64,000 nucleotides of DNA from Ferruginibacter sp. (GTDB lineage: Bacteria; Bacteroidota; Bacteroidia; Chitinophagales; Chitinophagaceae): positions 124,001 through 188,000 of the forward strand of contig JACMLJ010000010.1 in assembly GCA_014379625.1 (NCBI GenBank), given 5' to 3'. A program made the translations under genes and the position numbers. Shown in pieces: positions 8,261 to 17,503 of this stretch (the first letter of the stretch is position 1; each line of letters starts with the position of its first letter). The notes under the pieces are model-generated. The model did no database searches. It was given only the letters and a program-made list of their open reading frames with translations, and was not told where the DNA came from.

Positions 8261-11209
8261 TTGAACTTAAAATTCTGTCACCATTTTTTCCCCACACAAT
8301 GGAAATACTACCATATCCTTTTAAGTTTGCCAGCGAATAGCTTAATGATGGCAATTAAAGTAGAAAATACAACGGGGCTCCTGTTGTGCCCCCAACAATT
8401 ATTAAAAAATATATCCATATTGCAGGCGCTGCATATCCGCAAAGCAGGGGCTGATACTAGTTATGAATCAAGCGATGTTGATAGCCGTGAGGTCAATAAA
8501 TATTTCCAGCATTTACCAACAGCCGGAAAAGAAACCCTGTTAAAGTTTAGTGTTGGCTATAGTGACTTAAGAGAACAGCATATCCGCTTAAAGTATAAAA
8601 CGGGCCGCGCGGGAATGCCGTTTAAAGAATTTTATGAACCGGCCCTGTTAAGAGAATTACATGGCTTATTCGAAAGGATGAAACCCTTTACTTCGCTCTT
8701 TAAGTGGTATCATAAAATCTGGCATACTAAATCAAACGCCAAAACAGCGCCCTGCGTTTTTAGTACTTATAAACCACAACTGCAATTTGAAGTGGTAAAG
8801 GAAAATGGTGCTTTGCTCCTGAAAACCCAAATCCATTTAAATGGAACAGCTTTCGATATCAGCGGTTTTAACCGTTATCATTTTCTACTGTCAGGTGGCA
8901 ATGAATATTTTTTGCTGGGTTTTAAAGATTTTCAGACGCTGGAATGGCTGCGTGAAAATAAACCAGAACAGTACCAATATCACCCGGGCGAGCTGGCACA
9001 TACAATTTTAGCCCGGCTGGAAGAAGATTATAAGGTTAACCGCAATGGTTTATTTTCACAAAACCGGGTAGATGTTTTGCCCGTAAACCGGGTGATTCTG
9101 AGCGAAATCAGCAGTTCTTTTTTAGTGTTAACACCGCAATGGCTGTACGAAGGGTTTTTAGTGGAAGGCCCCTGGAAAGAAAGCCATGAAATTACAAAGG
9201 CCGGGGAGGCTTATTTAATTCAAAGGAACAAAGATGAAGAACAAAAGTTCACCAGGTTATTAGAAGCCCTGCATCCTAATTTTGTAAAACAACTCAACGG
9301 CTATTATTACCTGTCTTTTGGGGATGCACAGAAAAAGCAATGGTTTTTTAAAGCATATCATCTATTACTGGAAAAGGATATACAGGTGGTGGGAATGGAT
9401 ATGTTGCAACATTTTCGCTATTCAACCGATAAAGCAGTCACTACCCTTGGCATAAAAGAAAATGAGAATAATACACTAACGGTTAAGCTTAGCCTTTCTT
9501 TTGGAAAGGAAGAAGTTGGGTTGTCAGATCTGCAAAAGATGGTATTAGCGGGCCAGCGGGCCATCCTGTTGAAAAATGGCAGTCTGGGCATTTTAGGAGA
9601 TGAATGGATACAGCAATATGGCGCCACTATAAAGCATGGCAGGATTTTAAACAATGAAATAATTGTGGCGAAGGGGATGGCCCTCACGGAAGAGAAATGT
9701 TCTGATGAAACACAGGTGTTGAAGCCGGCCATTAAAAAGGAATGGTGGCAGCGCTGGCAGCAATGGCAGCTTACGGATACCATATCATACCCTGTACCTG
9801 CTGGGATAGCAGCCACCTTAAGACCCTACCAGCAAAAAGGATACGAGTGGATGGTGCTGCTGGCCGAAGTAGGCGCGGGTGCCTGTTTAGCTGATGATAT
9901 GGGACTCGGTAAAACATTGCAGGCAATCTGTTTTATTGCGCATCAGTTAGCAATAAATCCGCTGGCAAAACACCTGATCATATGCCCTTCCAGTTTATTA
10001 TACAATTGGGAACAGGAACTTAAAAAATTCGCACCCTTTCTTTCCACCGCTATTTACCATGGCCCACACCGCAGTTTTGAAAATATGCAGGCGGGTGAAC
10101 AGCAGGTAGTAATAACCACTTATGGAACAATGCGGGCGGATATTGATAAAATAGCAACGATTGGTTTTGGCGTAGCCGTGATTGATGAAAGCCATAATAT
10201 AAAAAATCCTTCAGCTTTGATCACCCGCGCGGTTAACCAAATCAACGCTAATACCCGAATAGCGCTCAGTGGTACACCGGTTATGAATAATACGTTTGAC
10301 CTGTATGCCCAATTGAGTTTCCTCCTGCCTGGCATGTTTGGAAGCCGTGAATTTTTTAAAAGGGAATACGCAGATGCCATTGACCGGGACCACAATGAGG
10401 ATAAAATAAAGGCGTTGCAAAAACTAACCGCCCCGTTTATCCTGCGGCGTACCAAGGAACAGGTGGCGACAGACCTGCCCGAAAAAATTGAAAGCATCCT
10501 ATGGTGCGAAATGGGGATTGATCAACAACTGGTATACGAGTCAATCAAAGAAAATGTACGCAACAGTATTTTCCTGGAAATAAAAGAAAAAGGGTTCAAC
10601 AGCGGTAAACTTAGTGTGATAAACGGTTTACTCAAACTGAGGCAGGTTTGCAATTCGGGTGAATTAGTAAAGGACCAGGCCCTGTTTAATTATGATTCAA
10701 TCAAAACAGATATCCTGGTAGAAGAGCTTAAAAATATCATTCCAAACCATAAGGCGCTGGTGTTTTCTCAATTTACCGGTATGCTCGATTTGCTGGAAAT
10801 AAGTTTTAAAAAACACCAGATAGCATTTTGCCGGCTCGATGGAAATACCCCAATCCCCAAACGGCAGGAACTGGTAAACACCTTCCAGGAAGACAATACT
10901 ATTGAAAAGGTGTTCCTGATCAGTTTGAAAGCAGGCAATGCAGGTCTCAACTTAACTGCAGCGGATTATGTGTTTCTATTTGATCCGTGGTGGAATACTG
11001 CGGTGCAGCAGCAGGCCATTGACCGTACGCACCGGATAGGGCAAACTAAAAATGTTTTTGCCTATAAAATGATCTGTAAAAATACCATTGAAGAAAAGAT
11101 CATGCAGTTGCAGCAACGAAAAAAAAAGTTAGCTGAAGAACTGATTGGTGAAGAAGAGGGCTTTGTAAAAGCATTGAATGAAAATGATATTGAATTTTTA
11201 TTCAGTTGA
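8261..11209 (+). CDS. SWI2/SNF2-family helicase (982 residues, no SWIM motif)
   Basis: The C-terminal half is a complete SNF2 ATPase. Motif I LADDMGLGKT lies near residues 543-552, the DESH Walker B box near 640, SGTPVMNNTFDLYAQL as motif III, and the helicase C part with LKAGNAGLNLTAADYV and IDRTHRIGQT near 920. The N-terminal 450 residues lack the CxC...CxH SWIM zinc motif seen in the two paralogues at 34715 and 60061. Such proteins use ATP to move on double-stranded DNA; bacterial roles include RNA polymerase recycling (RapA) and defence, none of which can be assigned here. The frame starts at TTG 8261; ATG at 8345 is an equally plausible start. It is the sole gene of its unit. Confidence 0.88.
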   Translation: MNLKFCHHFFPTQWKYYHILLSLPANSLMMAIKVENTTGLLLCPQQLLKNISILQALHIRKAGADTSYESSDVDSREVNKYFQHLPTAGKETLLKFSVGYSDLREQHIRLKYKTGRAGMPFKEFYEPALLRELHGLFERMKPFTSLFKWYHKIWHTKSNAKTAPCVFSTYKPQLQFEVVKENGALLLKTQIHLNGTAFDISGFNRYHFLLSGGNEYFLLGFKDFQTLEWLRENKPEQYQYHPGELAHTILARLEEDYKVNRNGLFSQNRVDVLPVNRVILSEISSSFLVLTPQWLYEGFLVEGPWKESHEITKAGEAYLIQRNKDEEQKFTRLLEALHPNFVKQLNGYYYLSFGDAQKKQWFFKAYHLLLEKDIQVVGMDMLQHFRYSTDKAVTTLGIKENENNTLTVKLSLSFGKEEVGLSDLQKMVLAGQRAILLKNGSLGILGDEWIQQYGATIKHGRILNNEIIVAKGMALTEEKCSDETQVLKPAIKKEWWQRWQQWQLTDTISYPVPAGIAATLRPYQQKGYEWMVLLAEVGAGACLADDMGLGKTLQAICFIAHQLAINPLAKHLIICPSSLLYNWEQELKKFAPFLSTAIYHGPHRSFENMQAGEQQVVITTYGTMRADIDKIATIGFGVAVIDESHNIKNPSALITRAVNQINANTRIALSGTPVMNNTFDLYAQLSFLLPGMFGSREFFKREYADAIDRDHNEDKIKALQKLTAPFILRRTKEQVATDLPEKIESILWCEMGIDQQLVYESIKENVRNSIFLEIKEKGFNSGKLSVINGLLKLRQVCNSGELVKDQALFNYDSIKTDILVEELKNIIPNHKALVFSQFTGMLDLLEISFKKHQIAFCRLDGNTPIPKRQELVNTFQEDNTIEKVFLISLKAGNAGLNLTAADYVFLFDPWWNTAVQQQAIDRTHRIGQTKNVFAYKMICKNTIEEKIMQLQQRKKKLAEELIGEEEGFVKALNENDIEFLFS

Positions 11210-11229
11210 TGATTTCGTTAACTACTGAT

Positions 11230-11463
11230 TTACGGAATTTCTTCCCGTTTCGCCATCATATTATTGATAGGCAATTCTTCAATGTTTAAATCCAGCTCTG
11301 CCTTATTGATGGTGTCTAAAGTGGGCCCGGATGTTTTCCTTCCAACAGCATCATACGGTAAAGGCGCCAGAAAAACCACGAATGCTATTTCCTGATCAAG
11401 TGAAAGTGTCGGTATAATTAGTAGTAAACCGGTACAACACCTGCAACTAATAAAAGTATGGGA
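11230..11463 (-). pseudogene. Possible gene remnant, 77 codons without a start
   Basis: A leftward frame is open from 11463 to the stop at 11230 but has no ATG except near its end. The translation has a hydrophobic stretch (LLLIIPTLS, then IAFVVFLAPLPY) followed by a polar C-terminus ending MAKREEIP, which looks protein-like. No family was recognised. A frame this long can also arise by chance, so the call is weak. Confidence 0.28.
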
Positions 11464-11792
11464 TCAATTAAATTTGATCTTACCTGGAAAGGCAGATAAT
11501 ACCAGGAGGATTACGATAATAAATATTACAATGGTAAAATTATCCACACATAAAAATAGAAATTTACCGGAAGCAAAATGTCGCATTGTCAATATGCTCA
11601 GGATTTTGCTTTTGAACAAAACTCCCGATGATACCCGCTGCCACTCATCTTACTTTCGACAAAAAATGCAGTGTAGATAAACGTAAACGTACAGGCATTG
11701 CCGCAGTTCTAAAGCATCTTGGCCCCAGCTAAAAATAACCGTTAATAAATCTTTTCTAAAACAGGGAGCGACCAGCAAATTCACCTGAGAAA

Positions 11793-11850
11793 CCCTGTAA
11801 TGCGTCCTCGCAAATAGCGAACTATTTAATCAAGGTCGCATTACATAGGG
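11793..11850 (-). terminator. Long hairpin downstream of secreted paralogue 1
   Basis: TGTAATGCG (from 11796) pairs with CGCATTACA (to 11845), extended by CCT/AGG inside and CCC/GGG outside across small internal loops. It lies 35 bases beyond the stop codon at 11885. A related hairpin follows the paralogue at 13040. No long U-tract follows, so termination is only one option. Confidence 0.5.
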
Positions 11851-11884
11851 GAATAAAATAAATACCTCAAATAACCTTCAGCCA

Positions 11885-12295
11885 CTATAGCCTGGTGATA
11901 TCACTTTCAGATACAGTTGTTGTTTGAACCAGCTTTTTGTTTACTGAAAACGATTTTGAAAATGTTTTCCTTCCCAGGACTAATTTAAAATTCAATACCT
12001 GGTCATCTTCACTCTTTTCAATTTTAAAAGTCCGGACCTTAAAATTGGAAGTCAACCCGGAAGAATACAATTTTCCTTCATTATTGTCATCGATCGCGAA
12101 AAAAACGTCTTTGGGGGTTTTTGCCTGTAGTGTAACCTGGAAAAGAAGGTAGTCACCGTCATCACCAAGATACTTTACGTTTAGCGGCTCTTCATAATTT
12201 GCTGAATAACTTGCTTTTAAAGCTTGCGCATTCGTAATATTTGAAAATAGTACAACGGAAGCAAGTGCTACCAGGATGGTTTTTAATTTTGACAT
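11885..12295 (-). CDS. Small secreted protein, tandem paralogue 1
   Basis: The 136-residue protein has a Sec signal peptide (MSKLKTILVALASVVLFSNITNAQ, given here only as positions 1-24, cleaved after the NAQA region). The mature part of about 112 residues is predicted to be beta-rich and is closely similar to the product at 13040-13447 (shared EEPL.VKYLG, LYSS, FKV.T.KIEK and TTTV.ESDIT blocks), and more distantly to 14817-15170. No cysteines, lipobox, T9SS C-terminal domain or known domain was recognised. The three form a tandem family exported to the periplasm or outside. Function is unknown; an Ig-like beta-sandwich would fit the strand pattern but is a guess. Confidence 0.75.
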   Translation of the reverse strand: MSKLKTILVALASVVLFSNITNAQALKASYSANYEEPLNVKYLGDDGDYLLFQVTLQAKTPKDVFFAIDDNNEGKLYSSGLTSNFKVRTFKIEKSEDDQVLNFKLVLGRKTFSKSFSVNKKLVQTTTVSESDITRL

Positions 12296-13039
12296 GGTTT
12301 TTAATTTTAATTGTTAAATAATCATTGTGATTCCCTTTACAGCATAAATGATAAAAGGTGAAAAAAATTTTATTCTGCTGCGCTCATAAAGGCGGAAACA
12401 GGCGTACAAATTTTTAATTATTTCATGAAAACAGGTAAAGAATTTCATTATATCAGTTGCGTATTCCATTTTTTTGACCCACGCAAAAACGGTGTCGCCT
12501 TGCCGCACCGAAAGCTATCTATTTTAATTGCTATTTTTAGTTATAACAATTATACCAGCGGCGTTTATTTGTGGAAATAAGTGTGAGATAAATTGAAGAG
12601 TTGTAAAGGCAACAGAACAATTTGTAAACAGGTGCCAGGCTTCATTAACTTTTTAATTGTCCGGTAAATTATCCTGAAAAGGAACAATAGGGTACAGATT
12701 CAGGGAACGGATTTTAATAGCTAAGGGATGATAGTTGGAATCCAGCATATTTTATAAACTTTTTCCAACAGGCCGGGTACTAAATAATCTTAATAATGTT
12801 CAATCAATATTACTTCAATTCCATTTCTAACAAATCCACGCCCCTCCTGTCTTTAGCCCGGTTATTCCCATCTTACAAACTTGGTTATTGATGGCGAATG
12901 ATATAGAATACCGCCCAAACACCAAACCGGAAAAAAGCTTTCAATAACCCATGTAATGCAGCCTTGTTAATCAACTTGTTAAATCAAGGCCACATTACAC
13001 AGGAGAAAATAAATCAATTTAATAAACGAACTACAGCAA
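12296..13039. other. 744-base gap between secreted paralogues 1 and 2
   Basis: It holds the upstream region of paralogue 1 and the 3' hairpin of paralogue 2 (12952-12999). A 64-codon frame at 12314-12508 has no protein-like features. No other gene was seen. Confidence 0.5.
12952..12999 (-). terminator. Long hairpin downstream of secreted paralogue 2
   Basis: TGTAATG (12952-12958) pairs with CATTACA (12993-12999), and GCCTTG (12961-12966) with CAAGGC (12985-12990), separated by a CA/CA internal loop. It lies 40 bases past the stop at 13040 and resembles the hairpin at 11793-11850. Confidence 0.55.
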
Positions 13040-13447
13040 TTATAACATGGTGATGTCACTTTCCGCTACAGTGGTTGTTTCAACCTCATTTGTATTTATT
13101 GAAAAGGATTTTGAATAGGTTTTCTTGCCTATTACCAGTTTGAAATTTAATTCCTGGTCATCTCTTTTTTCAATTTTTACAGTCTTTACTTTAAAGCTCG
13201 GTGTAACGGTTGAAGAATACAATTCGCCTTCTTTTCTGTCGGCAATTGCAAATAAAGCCTTACTGTCCATTTGAGGTTGCACAGATACTTCAAACATCAG
13301 GTAGTTTTCATCATTACCCAAATACTTTACTGCCAGTGGCTCTTCATAATTAACCGAATAACTTGCTTTTAAAGCTTGCGCATGAGTAATATTTGTAAAT
13401 ATTACAATCGTAGCAATTGCTACTGCGATGTTTTTTAACTTTGTCAT
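13040..13447 (-). CDS. Small secreted protein, tandem paralogue 2
   Basis: This 135-residue protein aligns with paralogue 1 over its whole length: a signal peptide ending THAQA near residue 25, then ALKASYS.NYEEPL, YLGNDENYL, LYSS, KTVKIEKRDDQELNFKLVIG and the C-terminal TTTVAESDITML. About half of the residues are identical by eye. It has no cysteine in the mature part and no known domain. The gene is transcribed leftward and is flanked by long AT-rich gaps, so each paralogue probably has its own promoter. The conserved C-terminal block (TTTV.ESDIT) is a recognisable family tag. Function unknown. Confidence 0.75.
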   Translation of the reverse strand: MTKLKNIAVAIATIVIFTNITHAQALKASYSVNYEEPLAVKYLGNDENYLMFEVSVQPQMDSKALFAIADRKEGELYSSTVTPSFKVKTVKIEKRDDQELNFKLVIGKKTYSKSFSINTNEVETTTVAESDITML

Positions 13448-13691
13448 AATCTTTAATTTTTATAGTGAATTAATCATTGTTATCCGTTTATTGCCTCAGC
13501 AACAAACGAGGTAAAAATTTTAACATACAGCGGACTTGATAAAAAGTGCAAACGTTGGGGTGAAATTATTTTATATGGCTGGCGGCGTTAAAAACTCTTG
13601 CGGAGTCTTGCTGTAGCAGGTTGCAGAAAAATGATAAATTGTTACATTTTATAAACCTGATACATTAAAAAAGTACGAATAACAACAATAG

Positions 13692-13829
13692 TTAAATGCT
13701 ATTGCTGATGTAAAGGTAGAACGAAGTTGTATTGATTGTGAACTAAAATATGGTCGGTTTATTTACTCTAAAAATGGGCTCTATGCCATGAATCCCTTGC
13801 TGGATGTGTATTTTAAACACAATCCTTAA
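13692..13829 (+). pseudogene. Possible gene remnant, 45 codons without a start
   Basis: After an in-frame TAG, the frame reads a protein-like C-terminus with a Cys-x-x-Cys pair (SCIDCELKYGRFIY) and ends YFKHNP. There is no start codon early in the frame. No family was recognised, and a chance frame is possible. Confidence 0.25.
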
Positions 13830-14703
13830 TGATGCCCAACACATTTTCCGGTGGTTTATACAGGCATATTTATTACCTATAAAGGATGTTCTGCGATGGC
13901 TGTTTTATTGCGATACCCAATAGGGCTTTATACTTAAAACAAAGAAAAACTGATACGCTCCTGGCATTAACCGTTGGCCTTTTTTAAAACGATAAGTATC
14001 GCGGCTTTAACATCATTTTATAAAAAGATCATCAAAATTTGGCAGGAAATTACCAGGCGCCTCAGGGTATCCAGGTAATAGATGGGTAAGGTAAAATATA
14101 ATCTTCTTTTAGTTAATCTTCATTTTTATCAACAGCGTGTATGCATTGAGGTGATCCATTAAAATTAGTGAAAACTAAAATAATTCAACGCAGTCAAATG
14201 CTGTAAAGCATTGCCCGTGGCCGATTTTCATAGTAGATGGTCACCCATTCCTTTTTCATTGGCCTATATATTTTCTGAAAAGCAAAGCAAAAAAAGAAGG
14301 AGAATAAATACATACCGTTATTGAAAGCGCATTGTTACCGTGGATGCTATAAAAATCTAAGGGTACATATAAATTCAATTATTTGAAGGCATTTTTATTG
14401 TTGGAACGCAATAGCCGTAAAGTAAAACCCGGGTAGCGCATCGCCTTGTTAGTGATGGTTGAAGTTTCTGTTAACAACTAAAAAGAATTAGCAATTCAGC
14501 TTTCGACTGAATAATACCGGAAGAGAAATATCTTTTTAAACTCCGCTATAATGTGCAAGCAATAATTTCTTTTGATAAATGTAGCCTGGTAAAGTAAAGG
14601 AGTAATTCATCGAATTCAGGTGGTAACCAGCATTAAAAAAAACAAAGTTTTCATAGGTACAGGATTGGGCTGGCGAAACGATTTCACTGCACTTTTAACA
14701 ACA

Positions 14704-14740
14704 AAGCCTGTATGCTGCCTAAATCACAACATACAGGCTT
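14704..14740 (-). terminator. Hairpin downstream of secreted paralogue 3
   Basis: AAGCCTGTATG (14704-14714) and CATACAGGCTT (14730-14740) form a perfect 11-bp stem. On the leftward strand it is followed by TGTTGTT. It lies 76 bases past the stop at 14817. Confidence 0.6.
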
Positions 14741-14816
14741 AATACCGCTCCTGTTGTAAACGGCATAGCAATATTAAATTAGCCAGCCATTAAGTATTTT
14801 GTTGCGGTGTAAATGC

Positions 14817-15170
14817 TTACAGAATGGCAAAGGATCTTGAGTATACATCATTGCCAATCACCAACTTGAAATCCAACTCCTGGTTCTCCTTTTTTTCTAT
14901 TTTTAACGTCTGCTCCTTATGCGCGGAATTAATATCTGCAGTATATATCTCCCCTTCTTGTTTATCAGAAATTTCGAATTTACTTGCAGTATGCTCAGCA
15001 TTAAAAATTACCCGGAATAGCAAATAGTCGCCTTCATTACCAATATATATAACGGTAAAAGGCCGTTCAGCTAAAAAAGTATTGGTTCTGTTAACAGTTC
15101 TTGCATTAATTGCTGTTACAGAAATTACCAGAGCTACAAGAGTTGATACGATATTTTTAAACTTTGTCAT
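14817..15170 (-). CDS. Small secreted protein, tandem paralogue 3 (shortened)
   Basis: This 117-residue protein is the diverged third copy. It keeps the start MTKFKNIV, a signal peptide cleaved near residue 24, YIGNEGDYLLFRV, the EGEIYTA block and LKIEKKENQELDFKLVIG. It ends at YSRSFAIL and so lacks the last 18 or so residues (the TTTV.ESDIT tag) of the other two. The EGDYLLF and KIEK blocks make common descent clear even where the rest has drifted. No domain or function is known. The loss of the tag may mean altered localisation or partial decay. Confidence 0.7.
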   Translation of the reverse strand: MTKFKNIVSTLVALVISVTAINARTVNRTNTFLAERPFTVIYIGNEGDYLLFRVIFNAEHTASKFEISDKQEGEIYTADINSAHKEQTLKIEKKENQELDFKLVIGNDVYSRSFAIL

Positions 15171-15820
15171 TGTTTTAATAATTTAATATTGATTAAATAA
15201 TATTGTTTCAATTTATTACCAACAATAAACTGCGCTATCATATTTATGGGCTATTAAAACTTTAATCGTTTACGTTGATAATAATTCACCCTGCAGGCAA
15301 TGTTAAGGAATAGTACAATGGGCGCTTTTTGGTAGTTGCTCACCCCGGTAGTTGCAATGTTTGGGAAATAAAATCTTTACCCCTGTTTACAAACGAATAT
15401 ATTTTATTTATTATAAATATAAGCACAATTAGGTTGTACAGATTTTCAATTTAGAAGCAGATTGTTATTGTAAAACTGCGCGAATTTTTACAAAACCCTT
15501 ACCAGTAAAGAGTTTCAGGTCAAATATTTTATGATGGCCAAATCATTTTTATAGGTGGTAAGTGCATCACCTTACAAAATAAAATAAGATTTCTATTTCA
15601 CCTGTGTGCAAATAAAACAACCGCTTTTTGCCGGTAAGATGTTTACCCGCATACCTGCCTACAAAACGAAGTGATCTGTTGCAAATTTTTCAGTAAGAAA
15701 CCCGCACAACCTGGTTTATAATTTTTAGTGGAATACTTAATAAATTCAGGGCAATATTCACTGCCTTTCAATATCTTAGAATTATATTAAAATACTTTAC
15801 CAGTCTAAACAACCAGTACT
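15171..15820. other. 650-base gap between divergent paralogue 3 and the GT39 gene
   Basis: Very AT-rich, with no protein-like frame, RNA gene or repeat recognised. It must hold the promoters of both divergent neighbours, but no convincing -33/-7 pair was found. Confidence 0.5.
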
Positions 15821-17350
15821 TTGTCAAAAAAAACACTCCTGCTGCTTCTTTTTATTTTGGTGAAAATCGTATTCCAGTATTTCCTCATCAACCCTGTTTA
15901 TGATTTACACCGGGATGAATATCTTCACCTTGACCAGGCAAAACATCTTGCCTGGGGGTATGAATCAGTTCCCCCATTCACATCGTGGATATCCTGGATA
16001 ATTTTACAATTGGGTAATGCTGTGTTTTGGATTAAATTTTTCCCGGCCTTGTTTGGGGCTTTAACGATAGTAGTAGTTTGGATGACAATAGAAGAACTTA
16101 AAGGAAATTTATTTTCGCTGGTACTCGGCGCATCGGCTGTCACGTTTTCTGTAATTTTGCGCATTAATTTGCTTTATCAACCCAATTCATTTGATATCCT
16201 ATGCTGGACATTTTTATACTTTAGTTTTATCAAATACATTCATTCTTACAGCAGTAAATGGCTGTGGATAGCCGCTATAACATTTGCCATAGGGTCTTTA
16301 AATAAGTACAATATCGTCTTTTTATTATTGGGCTTGCTACCTGCCATACTATTGACCGAACACCGGATAGTTTTCAGAAGAAAAAATTTTTATTTTTCTA
16401 TTAGTGTCGCAATCCTGCTCATTGCTCCTAATCTTGTGTGGCAATACCAACATGATTTTCCTGTCGTTCATCATTTAAAAACTTTATCTGACACACAACT
16501 GGTAAATGTGAACCGAATCGATTTCTTAAAGGAACAGCTATTGTTTTTTTTGGGATCAATTTTTATTATTATAGCCGCCTTCATTTCATTTTTCAGGTAT
16601 CCCCCTTTTAAAAAATACCGCGTTTTCGGCTGGTCCTTTGTTTTTACCTTATTGCTTTTTATCTATCTCAAGGCAAAGGGATACTATGCCATTGGCCTAT
16701 ACCCCATCTACCTCGCATTTGGCGCCGTTTACCTGGAACAAATATCGAAACACGGCTGGAAACGATATTTGCGGCCGGCTACAATAATTTTTGTCATTGC
16801 CTTTTTTATCCCCTTTTTTAAGATCGCATTTCCAATATCCAGCCCTGCATCCACAGTACAAAACGGTCAGCTTTTAAAAGACTTTGGCTTACTGCGATGG
16901 GAAGACGGGAAAGATCATTTACTTCCACAGGATTATGCTGATATGCTTGGCTGGAGTGAATTGGCAATTAAAACTGACAGCGCTTTTAATATGATCACTA
17001 ACAAGGAAAATACCCTGGTGCTATGCGATAACTACGGCCAGGCGGGCGCAATTAATTTTTATTCCAAACACAGCAATATTGGTGCAGTATCAATGAATGC
17101 AGATTATATTAACTGGTTTCCGCTTCATACAAAAGAGATAAAAAATATACTACTTGTAAAAGAAGCGGATGATCCCGAGAAGGACCGTGGGAGAGAAAAA
17201 CAACTGTTTAAAACGGTGAAAATTGTAGGGAAAATAGAAAATAAGTATGCCCGGGAAAAAGGCACCACTATTTATTTATTAGAAAATGCTGTCACTTCCA
17301 TCAATAAAATATTGCAACAGGAAATTGCCGAAAGAAAAAGCAGGCAATAA
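15821..17350 (+). CDS. Glycosyltransferase family 39 (ArnT/PMT_2-like) membrane protein
   Basis: The 509-residue protein is a polytopic inner-membrane enzyme with about ten membrane segments up to residue 345 and a soluble periplasmic tail of about 160 residues. The first periplasmic loop has DLHRDEYLHLDQAKHLAWG (28-46), with the Asp-Glu pair (32-33) typical of GT39/GT83 dolichyl- or undecaprenyl-phosphate sugar transferases. It probably moves a sugar from a polyprenyl-phosphate donor to a lipid or protein. Start is TTG at 15821; an in-frame stop lies seven codons upstream and no ATG precedes the catalytic loop, so TTG is the only reasonable start. It is a lone gene convergent with the M1 peptidase. 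Confidence 0.85.
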   Translation: MSKKTLLLLLFILVKIVFQYFLINPVYDLHRDEYLHLDQAKHLAWGYESVPPFTSWISWIILQLGNAVFWIKFFPALFGALTIVVVWMTIEELKGNLFSLVLGASAVTFSVILRINLLYQPNSFDILCWTFLYFSFIKYIHSYSSKWLWIAAITFAIGSLNKYNIVFLLLGLLPAILLTEHRIVFRRKNFYFSISVAILLIAPNLVWQYQHDFPVVHHLKTLSDTQLVNVNRIDFLKEQLLFFLGSIFIIIAAFISFFRYPPFKKYRVFGWSFVFTLLLFIYLKAKGYYAIGLYPIYLAFGAVYLEQISKHGWKRYLRPATIIFVIAFFIPFFKIAFPISSPASTVQNGQLLKDFGLLRWEDGKDHLLPQDYADMLGWSELAIKTDSAFNMITNKENTLVLCDNYGQAGAINFYSKHSNIGAVSMNADYINWFPLHTKEIKNILLVKEADDPEKDRGREKQLFKTVKIVGKIENKYAREKGTTIYLLENAVTSINKILQQEIAERKSRQ

Positions 17351-17503
17351 AAATTGATCCCCATTATGCCAGTATTGGCCATTACTCAAATTGTTAAATT
17401 TCATTTATTTATGGTATACCCTTGAAAATTGAATGCTGAGTGTTTTTAAATTAAATAGTCAATGGTAAAAAGGAACGTTATGCTTAAATAAACGACAATG
17501 CCT

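Larger units (their letters stand above)
11210..11884. other. 675-base gene-poor gap
   Basis: The gap contains a start-less leftward open frame (11230-11463), described separately, and a long hairpin at 11793-11850. Nothing else was recognised. Confidence 0.5.
13448..14816. other. 1369-base gap between secreted paralogues 2 and 3
   Basis: This is the longest gap of the window. It contains a start-less rightward fragment at 13692-13829 and the hairpin of paralogue 3 at 14704-14740. No full-length gene, RNA gene or mobile element was recognised. Confidence 0.5.

Noticed and set aside
11474..11680. A rightward 68-codon frame after the first SNF2 gene
   Set aside because: No protein-like composition, no promoter, in AT-rich spacer.
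12314..12508. A leftward 64-codon frame upstream of secreted paralogue 1
   Set aside because: Poor composition, lies in the likely promoter region of the paralogue.
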